In this document: one piece after another, positions 22,579 through 29,703 of the stretch
Numbering within the stretch: position 1 is the first letter of the stretch
Layout: every line of letters starts with the position of its first letter
Source of the DNA: Streptomyces prunicolor NBRC 13075
GTDB taxonomy: Bacteria > Actinomycetota > Actinomycetes > Streptomycetales > Streptomycetaceae
Reading direction: 5' to 3'
DNA length: 33,688 nucleotides
Assembly (NCBI RefSeq): GCF_000367365.1
Contig: NZ_BARF01000137.1
Span: 1 to 33,688, forward strand
The notes under the pieces: model-generated
Databases searched by the model: none
The model's input: only the letters and a program-made list of their open reading frames with translations
Told to the model about the DNA's origin: nothing
Translations under genes and position numbers: made by a program

Positions 22579-22654
22579 TCCCCGCGGCGACGACGTCCCC
22601 GGGATCCGCAGCGCCCGACACCCCGCGCACCCACCGCCGGGTGCCGCACACAGG

Positions 22655-22749
22655 GCGCGACAAGCCCCCACGCACCCGCACCCCGCGAGCCCTGATGCCT
22701 TAGGGGCGCGGGGAACTGCGCGACAAGCCCCCACCCACCCGCACCCCGC
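22655..22749. repeat. Pair of Streptomyces-type intergenic repeats
   Basis: GCGCGACAAGCCCCCAC followed by ACCCGCACCCCGC occurs at 22655-22686 and 22718-22749, with one mismatch over 32 bp. The second copy is preceded by TAGGGGCGCGGGGAACT, a sequence found between genes throughout Streptomyces genomes. The 22579-22844 gap has no gene. Confidence 0.65.
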
Positions 22750-22844
22750 ACACAACCGAAGCCACCCACCCTCACCCCACCTCCACCGCCCCGCATGACG
22801 GCGGCCACCACCCGCACCCACCCACCCACCGAAAGACAGTGACC

Positions 22845-23831
22845 ATGCGCGCAGCCGTGCTCAGACAATTCGCCACCCCGCTGGAACTGGCCGACATCGC
22901 CAAGCCGGTGCCCGGCGCCGGCGAGGTCCTGGTCAGGATCGCCGCGAGCGGCGTGAACCCCCTGGACACCAAGATCCGCGCCGGTCAGGCCGCCCACGCC
23001 CGCACTGTCCTGCCCGCCGTGCTGGGCCTGGACCTGGCCGGCACGGTCGAGGAGGTCGGGCCGGAGGTGACCGGCTTCGCCGTCGGCGACGAGGTGTACG
23101 GGCTGAGCGGCGGCGTCGGCGACCTGCAGGGATCGCTGGCGCAGTACGCCGCCGCCGACACCCGCCTGCTCGCCCACAAGCCCGCCGCTCTGACCATGCG
23201 CCAGGCCGCCGCGCTGCCGCTGTCGGTAGTCACCGCGTGGGAGGGCCTGGTGGACCGGGCCCGGGTCGGCGCCGGGCACAAGGTCCTGGTGCACGGCGGC
23301 GCGGGCGGCATCGGCCACGTCGCGGTACAGATCGCCCGTGCCCGCGGCGCCGAGGTCTTCGCCACCGCCTCGGCCGCCGACGCCGGGACCGTCCGCCGGC
23401 TCGGCGCCACCGCGATCGACTACGCCACCACCGAGGTGGAGGAGTACGTCGCCGCCCACACCGGCGGCGAGGGCTTCGACATCGTCTTCGACACCGTCGG
23501 CGGCACCGTTCTCGACAACTCCTTTGCCGCGGTGCGCACTTACACCGGCCACGTCCTGAGCGCCCTGGGCTGGGGCAGCCACAGCCTGGCCCCGCTCTCC
23601 TTCCGCGGTGCCACCTACTCCGGGGTCTTCACCCTGCTGCCCATGCTCACCGGCAAGGGCCGCGAGCACCACGGCGAGATCCTGCGCGAAGCCGCCACCC
23701 TGGCCGACGCGGGCCTGCTCAAGCCACTGCTGGACCCCCGCCGCTACACCCTGGACACGGTCGCCCAGGCCCACACGGCCGTCGAGGACGGCTCGGCCGA
23801 CGCCAAGATCGTCGTCGACATCGAGGCCTGA
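22845..23831 (+). CDS. Quinone oxidoreductase-like MDR protein
   Basis: A 328-aa zinc-independent medium-chain dehydrogenase/reductase; ATG 22845 is preferred over GTG 22839 because GAAAG lies nine bases upstream. It opens MRAAVLRQFATPLELADIAK, followed by VNPLDTKIRAGQ, LGLDLAGTVEEVGPEVTGF, and the NADPH-binding turn LVHGGAGGIGHVAVQIARAR. It continues FDTVGGTVLDNSFAAVR and ends AVEDGSADAKIVVDIEA. The structural and catalytic zinc cysteines are absent, as expected for the quinone reductase group. It is the last gene of the plus-strand run and ends at a strong terminator. It would reduce quinones or enones with NADPH. Confidence 0.93.
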   Translation: MRAAVLRQFATPLELADIAKPVPGAGEVLVRIAASGVNPLDTKIRAGQAAHARTVLPAVLGLDLAGTVEEVGPEVTGFAVGDEVYGLSGGVGDLQGSLAQYAAADTRLLAHKPAALTMRQAAALPLSVVTAWEGLVDRARVGAGHKVLVHGGAGGIGHVAVQIARARGAEVFATASAADAGTVRRLGATAIDYATTEVEEYVAAHTGGEGFDIVFDTVGGTVLDNSFAAVRTYTGHVLSALGWGSHSLAPLSFRGATYSGVFTLLPMLTGKGREHHGEILREAATLADAGLLKPLLDPRRYTLDTVAQAHTAVEDGSADAKIVVDIEA

Positions 23832-23836
23832 CCCGA

Positions 23837-23891
23837 CGGCGGGGAGCCCGCGGCAGCGCGACCGTCGCGCCGCCGGGCTCCTCGCCGTTTT
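23837..23891 (+). terminator. Strong terminator after the quinone reductase
   Basis: The arms CGGCGGGGAGCCCGCGGC and GCCGCCGGGCTCCTCGCCG pair with one bulge, then TTTT follows. It ends the plus-strand run. A toxin-like remnant begins just beyond. Confidence 0.82.
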
Positions 23892-23925
23892 CCTGCCTAC
23901 GGAAACTCGGGATCATCCGGAGGGC

Positions 23926-24166
23926 TTCACGGCCGGAGCCGAGATCGGCGGTCTCGGGGCCGCGGTGACGGGAGCCGCAGCCGGGGTGATCGCCGTGGGC
24001 ATGAAGACGGGCACGGCGGAGGAGTCCGCGGCGGCCGGTGGCGCCAAGGTGGGCAGCTCGGCGGCGGAGGACACCACCCGGGGTGCGGTGCGAACATTCC
24101 GCCCACCGAGACGTTCGGGTCGGGCCGGGGCATTCCCGCGAGCATGTGAACCCCAAGAGTTGGTGA
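23926..24166 (+). pseudogene. Polymorphic-toxin pre-toxin remnant, frameshifted
   Basis: From 23926 the frame reads FTAGAEIGGLGAAVTGAAAG, then VIAVGMKTGTAEESAAAGGA and KVGSSAAEDTTRGA. This is the low-complexity alanine/glycine segment typical of the region just before C-terminal toxin domains in actinomycete Rhs-type and related toxins. At about 24090 the coding signal leaves this frame; other frames end at TGA 24143-24145 (ANIPPTETFGSGRGIPASM) or TGA 24164-24166 (SREHVNPKSW), the latter three bases before the next start. No delivery domain or complete toxin domain is present. It is directly upstream of a candidate immunity gene. The assignment is by composition and context. Confidence 0.4.
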
Positions 24167-24169
24167 GCG

Positions 24170-24586
24170 ATGGCCCACTACAAGGACCTCAGCCCGTACG
24201 ACTACTCGGACGACGTGGACGAGACGGGTGAGGGCGCGGACTCCGGCGCGTCCCTGCTGAACGTCGGGTGGCTCGCCGAGGGGCACGAGTTCCCGCGCGG
24301 CGACGTCCCCGAGGGATTCGTGGAAGCCCTCCTGGAGCTGGCCAAGGACACGGTGAACGTCTACCGGGGCATGCATTCCTGCGACTTCTGCCCGAGCTTT
24401 CAGGAAGCGCGGAAGAACGTCACGTTCCGCGATGTGTTCATCGGCAGCGGAGAGGTCCATGTGCGGGGCGGCGAAGGCCGTGTCTACGCCGCCCCGGCGC
24501 TGGTCGTGCATTACGTGGTGGATCACGGACACCAGCCGCCGCAGGAATTCGTCGACGCGGTACTGGCGACCGGGATGGGAAAATGA
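24170..24586 (+). CDS. DUF7919-like small protein, possible immunity protein
   Basis: A 138-aa acidic protein starts at ATG 24170 after GGTGAG. It has YKDLSPYDYSDDVDET, then LLNVGWLAEGHEFPRGDVPE, GFVEALLELAKDTVNVYRGM and a Cys pair HSCDFCPSF, followed by VTFRDVFIGSGEVHVRG and VYAAPALVVHYVVDH. This resembles a widespread actinomycete family of short proteins with DLSPY, NVGWL, RG-H-C-FC and a His near the C-terminus; I recall it as DUF7919 and would check the number. The HxCxxC could bind a metal. It lies behind a toxin-like remnant, and its stop overlaps by ATGA the start of the 150-aa gene, so the two form a coupled pair. The immunity role is inference from position. Confidence 0.68.
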   Translation: MAHYKDLSPYDYSDDVDETGEGADSGASLLNVGWLAEGHEFPRGDVPEGFVEALLELAKDTVNVYRGMHSCDFCPSFQEARKNVTFRDVFIGSGEVHVRGGEGRVYAAPALVVHYVVDHGHQPPQEFVDAVLATGMGK

Positions 24587-25035
24587 CAGGCTCACGCGCG
24601 GAACGCCGATCCGCCGGCACCGAGACCATGCTGGACGTGCTGCTGCGCTGGACATGGATCCGGCGCCGCACGCCCGCCCGGGACATCGCCGACTTCGACG
24701 CCGGGCAGCCGTTGCGGGTCGTCGGATTCACCCAGACCATCGGCGGCACGGTCAAGGTCTCGGTCGGCAAGGGCAAGCAGGTGGCGCGGTCGAGGCAGGG
24801 GTATCTCCGGCTCGCCATCGGTGAGACGCCGGTCTGGAGTGATGCGCGGGGCGGCCGGAGCGCGACCCTCCAGGCGCCCTTCCGGCTGAAGCCTGCGGCC
24901 GGGAAGGTCCGGCTGGCGCCGAAGTTCGAGCGGTACGAACTCGTCACCGGCGCCGGGACGTACGACCTCGCGGTCCCGAAGAAGGACGGGGAACTGCTGC
25001 GGCACGCGCTCGGCGGCGGACCGGGGCCCCGGTGA
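24583..25035 (+). CDS. Uncharacterised 150-aa protein, copy B of a duplicated gene
   Basis: This is identical to copy A (3616-4068) at 144 of 150 residues; the differences are AAGEA/AIGET, TGG/AAG and DAELV/DGELL. Here the start is ATG, overlapping the stop of the DUF7919-like gene (ATGA), so translation is coupled. Nucleotide identity is high from the start codon to the stop and fades within about 20 bp downstream, with a short shared piece of LuxR-remnant sequence reappearing at about 25053-25075. Function is unknown. The intact two-gene arrangement here is probably the ancestral one. Confidence 0.78.
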   Translation: MTGSRAERRSAGTETMLDVLLRWTWIRRRTPARDIADFDAGQPLRVVGFTQTIGGTVKVSVGKGKQVARSRQGYLRLAIGETPVWSDARGGRSATLQAPFRLKPAAGKVRLAPKFERYELVTGAGTYDLAVPKKDGELLRHALGGGPGPR

Positions 25036-25195
25036 GCGACGGAGCGTGAGCGAGCCGCCCGGCTGCCACCGGAGTGGCTCCTCTCGCCGCGTGAAACCTG
25101 CTGCCGATCACCTGACGGATGCGCGAGGAGATGGCGTCGGCGCACTGTGCGCAGGTCCTGGAGCGGGCGCGCAGGAGCATCCTCATGATCGCCGG

Positions 25196-25215
25196 CCGGC
25201 CCTGCCCAGGGCCGG
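25196..25215 (-). terminator. Terminator hairpin of the XRE gene
   Basis: Perfect 8-bp arms CCGGCCCT and AGGGCCGG with a GCCC loop lie 50 bp downstream of the XRE gene stop on the minus strand. There is no T-tract. Confidence 0.5.
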
Positions 25216-25265
25216 GGACATCTGATGTGAAGCCCCCGGAGACTCCCTGGAGACCGGCCCCTCCG

Positions 25266-25712
25266 TCACGGCAGGTGGCGTTCCCGTGGCCCGGTGCCCT
25301 GCTCCGCCACCCGGCCGATCTTCGCCAGGCGGACCAGCGCGGGCCTGGACAGCACCTCGCCGATGTCGTGCAGGGCCACGATGAGTTCCTCGACGCCGTC
25401 CAGGGGGGTGTCCTTGTCCGCGTGCAGGAGTACGCCTCTGTACTCCTCGGAGGAGATCTCCCTGCCGGGCAGATCGACGCGTTCCTCGTCCGTGAGGAAG
25501 AGCGCCGGGATCGAGGTGTCGAGGGCCAGGGCGAGGGCGGTGAGTTCGGTGGCCGTGAAGGCACGGCCACCGCGTTCGGCCTGGTGGACGGCCTGTCGGC
25601 TCCAGGGTTTGCCCAGGTAGCGCCCCACTGCCTCGCCCAACTCGGCGAGTGACATTCGCCGCGCTTCCCGAAGACGCGCGATCTGCCGTCCGATGGCTTC
25701 CTCGACCCGCAT
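25266..25712 (-). CDS. XRE-family transcriptional regulator
   Basis: A 148-aa protein; ATG 25712 is favoured because GGGAG lies five bases upstream, while GTG 25718 would touch it. The N-terminal HTH (residues about 8-70) is IGRQIARLREARRMSLAELG, then EAVGRYLGKPWSRQAVHQAE, RAFTATELTALALALDTSIP and ALFLTDEERVDLP. A C-terminal region (VEELIVALHDIGEVLSRPAL) follows. It is divergent from the STAS gene at 25916, with repeated TGTCA/TGACA half-sites between them, and is probably autoregulated. Confidence 0.88.
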   Translation of the reverse strand: MRVEEAIGRQIARLREARRMSLAELGEAVGRYLGKPWSRQAVHQAERGGRAFTATELTALALALDTSIPALFLTDEERVDLPGREISSEEYRGVLLHADKDTPLDGVEELIVALHDIGEVLSRPALVRLAKIGRVAEQGTGPRERHLP

Positions 25713-25725
25713 GCCCACTCCCAGG

Positions 25726-25828
25726 TGTCATCCGCTGCAATGACAAATCAGCCTCGGCGTTGACAATCGTCCGCCGAGCGCCCTAGCGTAATGCCATGCA
25801 TTGCTCTGTCAGTCTCCAGAATGACAGA
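25726..25828. promoter_or_regulatory. Promoter with repeated TGTCA/TGACA half-sites
   Basis: A HrdB-type promoter TTGACA (25760-25765) - 18 bp - TAGCGT (25784-25789) points to the STAS gene. Inverted repeats TGTCAT-N8-ATGACA (25726-25745) and CTGTCA-N10-TGACAG (25806-25827) flank it, and a further TGACA lies within the -35 box. This suggests a regulator, possibly the XRE protein, binding on both sides. Confidence 0.6.
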
Positions 25829-25915
25829 TGGTGAGGAGCCGGTGTACCGACGCGCGGCCGTCGTGGTGTCGTCGTGGTGTCGTCGAGAAGCCGGCCCGGA
25901 GCAGCGGAGGCCGAA

Positions 25916-26332
25916 GTGCAGCACTTTCATCTGGATTCCGTGAGCGCGGGGGATGGCTGTGCCGTCCTGCGTGCCGCAGGCGAGATCGACGTGTACACCG
26001 CCCCCCAGCTGCGCGAGAAGCTGATCGAACTCGTCGACGCGGGGAGCCTGTACCTCATCGGGGACCTGCGCGGCGTGGAGTTCCTCGACTCGACCGGCCT
26101 GGGCGCTCTCGTGGGCGGCCTCAAGCGGCTGCGGACGCGCGAGGGTTCACTGCACCTTGTGATGTCGTCCGAGCGGATCATCCGGATCTTCCGCATCACC
26201 GGACTCGCCAAGGTCTTCTCGATCCACCCGACGGTCCCGGAGGCCATCACCGCCGACAGCCACTGGCGCCATACGCTCGCAGCGGGGGGCCACGACATCG
26301 AGCGATGGTGCCGCGACCACGGCCTGCAGTGA
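25916..26332 (+). CDS. STAS-domain anti-sigma factor antagonist (BldG/RsbV type)
   Basis: A 138-aa protein whose start GTG 25916 lies five bases after GGAGG; an upstream in-frame ATG at 25874 lacks a ribosome site. The STAS domain is complete: CAVLRAAGEIDVYTAPQLRE, then SLYLIGDLRGVEFLDSTGLG with the phosphorylatable serine in DSTGLG, and ALVGGLKRL. LHLVMSSERIIRIFRITGLA follows. The C-terminal 25 residues after the domain are extra compared with BldG (about 113 aa). It would act in the cytoplasm by binding an anti-sigma factor kinase when unphosphorylated; no kinase gene is nearby. Confidence 0.93.
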   Translation: MQHFHLDSVSAGDGCAVLRAAGEIDVYTAPQLREKLIELVDAGSLYLIGDLRGVEFLDSTGLGALVGGLKRLRTREGSLHLVMSSERIIRIFRITGLAKVFSIHPTVPEAITADSHWRHTLAAGGHDIERWCRDHGLQ

Positions 26333-26364
26333 GCTGTCGTTCGACCGGCAGCGGCGCCGAGCCG

Positions 26365-26672
26365 GTGATCAGTAACGCGGACCTGCGCGGGAAGGTCGCC
26401 TCGACGGTCGTCACGCGCGACGGCCGGTCGGCCCGCTGCCTGGACGGCAGCGATGACGAGGAGCTCAACTGCGTTGTCGGCTGGGCGGGTTCGGACGTCA
26501 AGGGCATCACCGTAGGGACCACGGGCACACCACCGGGGCCACGATCCAGGACGGCCGCTTCACCGCCTGGTGGCCCGACGGCGACCCCGACGGCGGGATC
26601 ACCGGCACCCTCACCCTGCACCTGGCCCACGGCTCGACGCACACGGTCGAGGGCGACAGCCTGCTCGACTGA
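26365..26672 (+). pseudogene. Frameshifted hypothetical gene
   Basis: Coding-like sequence in two frames: SNADLRGKVASTVVTRDGRS, then CLDGSDDEELNCVVGWAGSD and VKGITVGTTG, shifts at about 26520 to GHTTGATIQDGRFTAWWPDG, GGITGTLTLHLAHGSTHTVE and GDSLLD before the TGA at 26670-26672. The shift fits a one-base deletion. No start is clear. The second part reads as a small beta-sandwich tail of a secreted or envelope-type protein, but I do not recognise a family. Confidence 0.5.
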
Positions 26673-26702
26673 CCGGTCTGGGGCGTTCTGGGTCGGTCCG
26701 AG

Positions 26703-27746
26703 TCAGCCCTGGTACGTGGACTCGACGCCGTTCTCGTCGGGCAGTTCCCTCAGCGCCCGGTCCGTGATGCGGGCGGTGAGGGCTCTGGCGAAGCGTTCGG
26801 CGTGCAGGACGCGGAAGGGTCTGGAGTGGTACAGGCGGGTGGTCGGGTCGACGCGGTCGGTCAGGTTCAGCTGGTTGTGGATGCCCGCCACCGCTTCGTA
26901 GGCGTAGGCGAGGTGCTTCTCCCTCGTGTGCCAGTCCGTGGCCGAGAGGGCTGCCGTGAGGACCGGGATCAGACGGTGGCCGGCCGTCGTGCGGGAGAAG
27001 GCGCTGCCCAGCCATTTGTCGTACGGGGGGTAGCGGCGGTCCATCAGGAGGCACAGGCGCATCAGGTGGCGGGTGATGTGGGCGGCGACCATCGCCGAGC
27101 CGAGTTCGTCGCCCACCTCGCCGCAGCGGCCCACGAAGGCTTCCTGTTCGGAGATGTGCTGCCACTGTCGGGCCAGGACGTGGAGCCAGACGTCGCGGGG
27201 GTACCAGCGGAGGGTGTGGCGCACGGGGCCGAGTTCGTGCAGACCGTCGTGGAAGACCGCGCCCGCCGTGACCTCGGCGAGGAGTTGGGTGGGGGTCGTC
27301 AGCCAGTCTGCTGTGGTGATGGCGTCGGTCGCGTCGAAGCCGAGTGTCGCCTTGAACCAGGCCGTGGTGTGGGTGACTTCGACGCGGTGGTGGACGGGGT
27401 CGTCGGTGGGGCGCATCACGCGGATGTCGCCGTCGCCCGTCGGGGCGAAGTTCGTCGGGTAGCCGTGGAAGGTCTTCGGGAGGTGTTCGGCGAGGTGGTG
27501 TCTGATGCGGCCCGCGTGCCGGGGGACGTCACGGGGGCGGAGGAAGAGCTGGAGACGCGGGCCCCATTCGTGGTCCGCCGATCGCGGGGTGTCGTAGCCG
27601 AGGACCTCGGAGCCGCTGCCGATGCGGGCGGCGGAGTGCGGGAGGTCGGGGGCGGTTTCCTCCAGGAGGGGGCGGACGGCTTCTGTGTAGAAACGGCGGG
27701 AGAGTTCGAGGCCCGGTAAAAAAGTTGGCATATTCGTGAAGCTCAT
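26703..27746 (-). CDS. DUF4037 nucleotidyltransferase-like protein
   Basis: A 347-aa protein with start ATG 27746 (an alternative ATG at 27731 would remove five residues). The opening FLPGLELSRRFYTEAVRPLL is followed by SAARIGSGSEVLGYDTPRSA and DHEWGPRLQLFLRP. The G-S and D-x-E/D pattern is that of the polymerase-beta nucleotidyltransferase fold. Later blocks are WYPRDVWLHVLARQWQHISE, HITRHLMRLCLLMDRRYPPY, DKWLGSAFSRTTAG and YEAVAGIHNQLNLT. This is the DUF4037 family, which joins a nucleotidyltransferase-like N-domain to a helical C-domain; function is unknown. It is the last gene of the minus-strand group that starts with the MFS transporter. Confidence 0.85.
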   Translation of the reverse strand: MSFTNMPTFLPGLELSRRFYTEAVRPLLEETAPDLPHSAARIGSGSEVLGYDTPRSADHEWGPRLQLFLRPRDVPRHAGRIRHHLAEHLPKTFHGYPTNFAPTGDGDIRVMRPTDDPVHHRVEVTHTTAWFKATLGFDATDAITTADWLTTPTQLLAEVTAGAVFHDGLHELGPVRHTLRWYPRDVWLHVLARQWQHISEQEAFVGRCGEVGDELGSAMVAAHITRHLMRLCLLMDRRYPPYDKWLGSAFSRTTAGHRLIPVLTAALSATDWHTREKHLAYAYEAVAGIHNQLNLTDRVDPTTRLYHSRPFRVLHAERFARALTARITDRALRELPDENGVESTYQG

Positions 27747-27804
27747 GACCCGACCCTGCCCAATCTCCACATGATCGTGCGCGCGAATTTTCGCCGTCGC
27801 CCCC

Positions 27805-28290
27805 TCAACTCCCGTTCGGTGCCCCCAACTTCCGCAACGCCCCGTCCGTCAGCCGGTACACCGTCCACTCGTCCTGGGGTCGGGCGCCCAGCGCTTCGTA
27901 GAAGTCGATCGCGGGGCGGTTCCAGTCGAGGACGGACCACTCCAGGCGCTCGTAGCCGCGGTCGACGCAGATGCGGGCCAGTTCGGTGAGGAGGGCCTTT
28001 CCGTGGCCGGTGCCGCGGGCGGTGGGGCGGACGTACAGGTCCTCCAGGTAGATGCCGTGGACGCCGCGCCAGGTCGAGAAGTTGAGGAACCACAGGGCGA
28101 AACCGACCGGTTCGCCGGTGGTGTCGTCGGTCGCGATGTGGGCGTAGGCGCCCGGGTGTTGGCCGAAGAGCGCCTCGTGGAGCTGCTCCGGGGTCGCCCT
28201 CGCCTCCTGGGGTTCCTTCTCGTAGGCGGCGAGTTCGCGGATCAGGGCGTGGATGACGGGGATGTCGGTGGGGGTCGGGGTGCGGATCAT
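27805..28290 (-). CDS. GNAT N-acetyltransferase (SAT2-like)
   Basis: A 161-aa acetyltransferase whose start ATG 28290 overlaps the MFS gene stop by ATGA, so the two are translationally coupled. It has VIHALIRELAAYEKEPQEA, the strand VGFALWFLNFSTWRG, IYLEDLYVRPTARGTGHGKA with the acetyl-CoA loop R-G-x-G-x-G/A, and WSVLDWNRPAIDFYEALGAR. This is the layout of spermidine/thialysine-type (SAT-like) enzymes, with an ELAAYE start and LEDLYV strand. It may acetylate a diamine or similar compound that the coupled transporter handles. Confidence 0.92.
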   Translation of the reverse strand: MIRTPTPTDIPVIHALIRELAAYEKEPQEARATPEQLHEALFGQHPGAYAHIATDDTTGEPVGFALWFLNFSTWRGVHGIYLEDLYVRPTARGTGHGKALLTELARICVDRGYERLEWSVLDWNRPAIDFYEALGARPQDEWTVYRLTDGALRKLGAPNGS

Positions 28291-29546
28291 GGGGTGAGGC
28301 TAGTCGGGCTCGGGTCTTTGCCCTGCTCGTGGTGAGCCCATTGCCGCTCCCTGCGCGGCAGCAGCAGCGGGCTCGCCAGCAGCAGGATCCCCGCCAGCGC
28401 GATCGCCGTGCGCGGGGTGGTCGCGGCTGCCAGCACCCCCCATGCCGCCGTCATCGCCGCGATCGCCGCACTCGTGCTGATCGACCAGGCGGTCAGGGTA
28501 CGGGCGACCCGGTCGGGGGCGGTGTGTTCGAGGCGGCTGGTGGCCAGCAGCGGGTTGAAGACGCCGATGCAGGTCACCAGGCCGAGTTGGACGCCGATGA
28601 CGAGCAGCATCCCGGGGACTCCGGGGCGGACGAACGCGAGCCCGACCGGCCAGCACGCGCGCAGCACCCCGGAGACCCGCAGCACCCTGCGCGCTCCGAA
28701 CCGGGCCGCCAGCGGGCGCGCGAGGCGCGAGCCGACGAAGCCCCCGACGCCGGAGGAGGCCGCGAGCGCGAGGGCGTACTGCCAGGGCGAGAAGCCGAGG
28801 CGACCCAGCATGAGTACGGCGAGCAGCGGCTCGGCGGCCATGATCAGACCGTTGACCACCATCGCGTTGAGGAGCAACGGGCGCAGGGTGGGGTGGGCGA
28901 GGAGGTAGCGCCAGCCGTCGAGCAGATCGCCCGCGCGCAGCCGCGGCGCACCGCTCCGCTGGGGGCGCGGTTCCGTCCCGCCGATGGCCCGGATGCCGAG
29001 GGCCGAGAGCAGATAACTGGCGGCATCGGCCACCACCGTCGTCACCGGCCCGAACAGTCCGATCGCGGCCCCGCCGAGCGGCGGTCCGAGCATGGTCGAG
29101 GTCCAAGTCGTCGACTCGAAGCGGGAGTTGGCGACCAGCAGGTCCTCCGGCGGCACCAGCGCCTTCAGGTACGAGCCGCTGGCCGCGTTGAAGGCGATGT
29201 TCGCGGCGGCGACGACGACCGACACGACGAGGAGCTGGGCGAAGGTGAGCAGCCCGAACGCGAACGCGACGGGGACCGTCAGCAGCGCCGCGCACCGGGT
29301 CAGATCCATCGCGATCATCACGGGCCGCTTGCGGCGGAACTCCACCCACGGCCCCAGCGGTACGGCGACCAGGGCCCCCACCGCCCGCCCCGAGGCGGCC
29401 AGCACCGCCACCTGGGTCGGCCCGGAGTGCAGCACCAGGATCGCCATGAAGGGGAACGCGCCGAACCCGAGCCCGGTGCCGTACGAGCTGACCGCGAACG
29501 ACGCCCACAGCCACCCGAACCGGCGCCCCAGCGCCCGCCTGCCCAC
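28287..29546 (-). CDS. MFS transporter
   Basis: A 419-aa membrane protein; GTG 29546 has GAGGGA at a normal spacing, while GTG 29552 directly abuts it. About 12 hydrophobic segments are visible, including FGWLWASFAVSSYGTGLGFG, then PLGPWVEFRRKRPVMIAMDL (motif A-like loop), LLTFAQLLVVSVVVAAANIA and a middle loop PQRSGAPRLRAGDLLDGWRY. The second half has LSPW-type AASSGVGGFVGSRLARPLAA and MLLVIGVQLGLVTCIGVFNP. It resembles drug/multidrug efflux MFS proteins of the DHA3 (MefA) group. It is coupled to the GNAT gene and divergent from LysR. Confidence 0.92.
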   Translation of the reverse strand: MGRRALGRRFGWLWASFAVSSYGTGLGFGAFPFMAILVLHSGPTQVAVLAASGRAVGALVAVPLGPWVEFRRKRPVMIAMDLTRCAALLTVPVAFAFGLLTFAQLLVVSVVVAAANIAFNAASGSYLKALVPPEDLLVANSRFESTTWTSTMLGPPLGGAAIGLFGPVTTVVADAASYLLSALGIRAIGGTEPRPQRSGAPRLRAGDLLDGWRYLLAHPTLRPLLLNAMVVNGLIMAAEPLLAVLMLGRLGFSPWQYALALAASSGVGGFVGSRLARPLAARFGARRVLRVSGVLRACWPVGLAFVRPGVPGMLLVIGVQLGLVTCIGVFNPLLATSRLEHTAPDRVARTLTAWSISTSAAIAAMTAAWGVLAAATTPRTAIALAGILLLASPLLLPRRERQWAHHEQGKDPSPTSLTP

Positions 29547-29639
29547 TCGCACTCCCTCGGTCGAACAGCCCCGCGTTGACCTCAGGGATCCAACCGAGGG
29601 GCACCCTCACCGGTCAAACAACCGACGCGCCGCGAGGTT

Positions 29640-29654
29640 ACAACCTCTGGTTGT
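29640..29654. promoter_or_regulatory. LysR operator candidate
   Basis: ACAACC-TCT-GGTTGT is a perfect inverted repeat, overlapped by GAGGTT-AC-AACCTC (29634-29647). It lies in the divergent gap between the MFS and LysR starts, 50 bp before GTG 29704. Confidence 0.6.
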
Positions 29655-29703
29655 GTCACCTGGTGAGCAGCGATTGTCAGTGGCCGCCCGTATCGTCGCC
29701 GAC

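Noticed and set aside
22407..23774. 455-codon minus-strand frame opposite the quinone reductase
   Set aside because: It is Gly/Val/Asp-rich shadow coding of a well-recognised MDR gene.
13324..23831. Biosynthetic gene cluster for a specialised metabolite
   Set aside because: LAL regulator, SnoaL-like and haloperoxidase genes are suggestive, but no polyketide synthase, NRPS, terpene synthase or other scaffold enzyme is present.
25036..25190. Small minus-strand frame with a CAQC motif (RTCAQCADAISSRIRQVIG)
   Set aside because: No ribosome site was found, it runs on antisense into copy B, and no family is recognised; not enough to call a gene.
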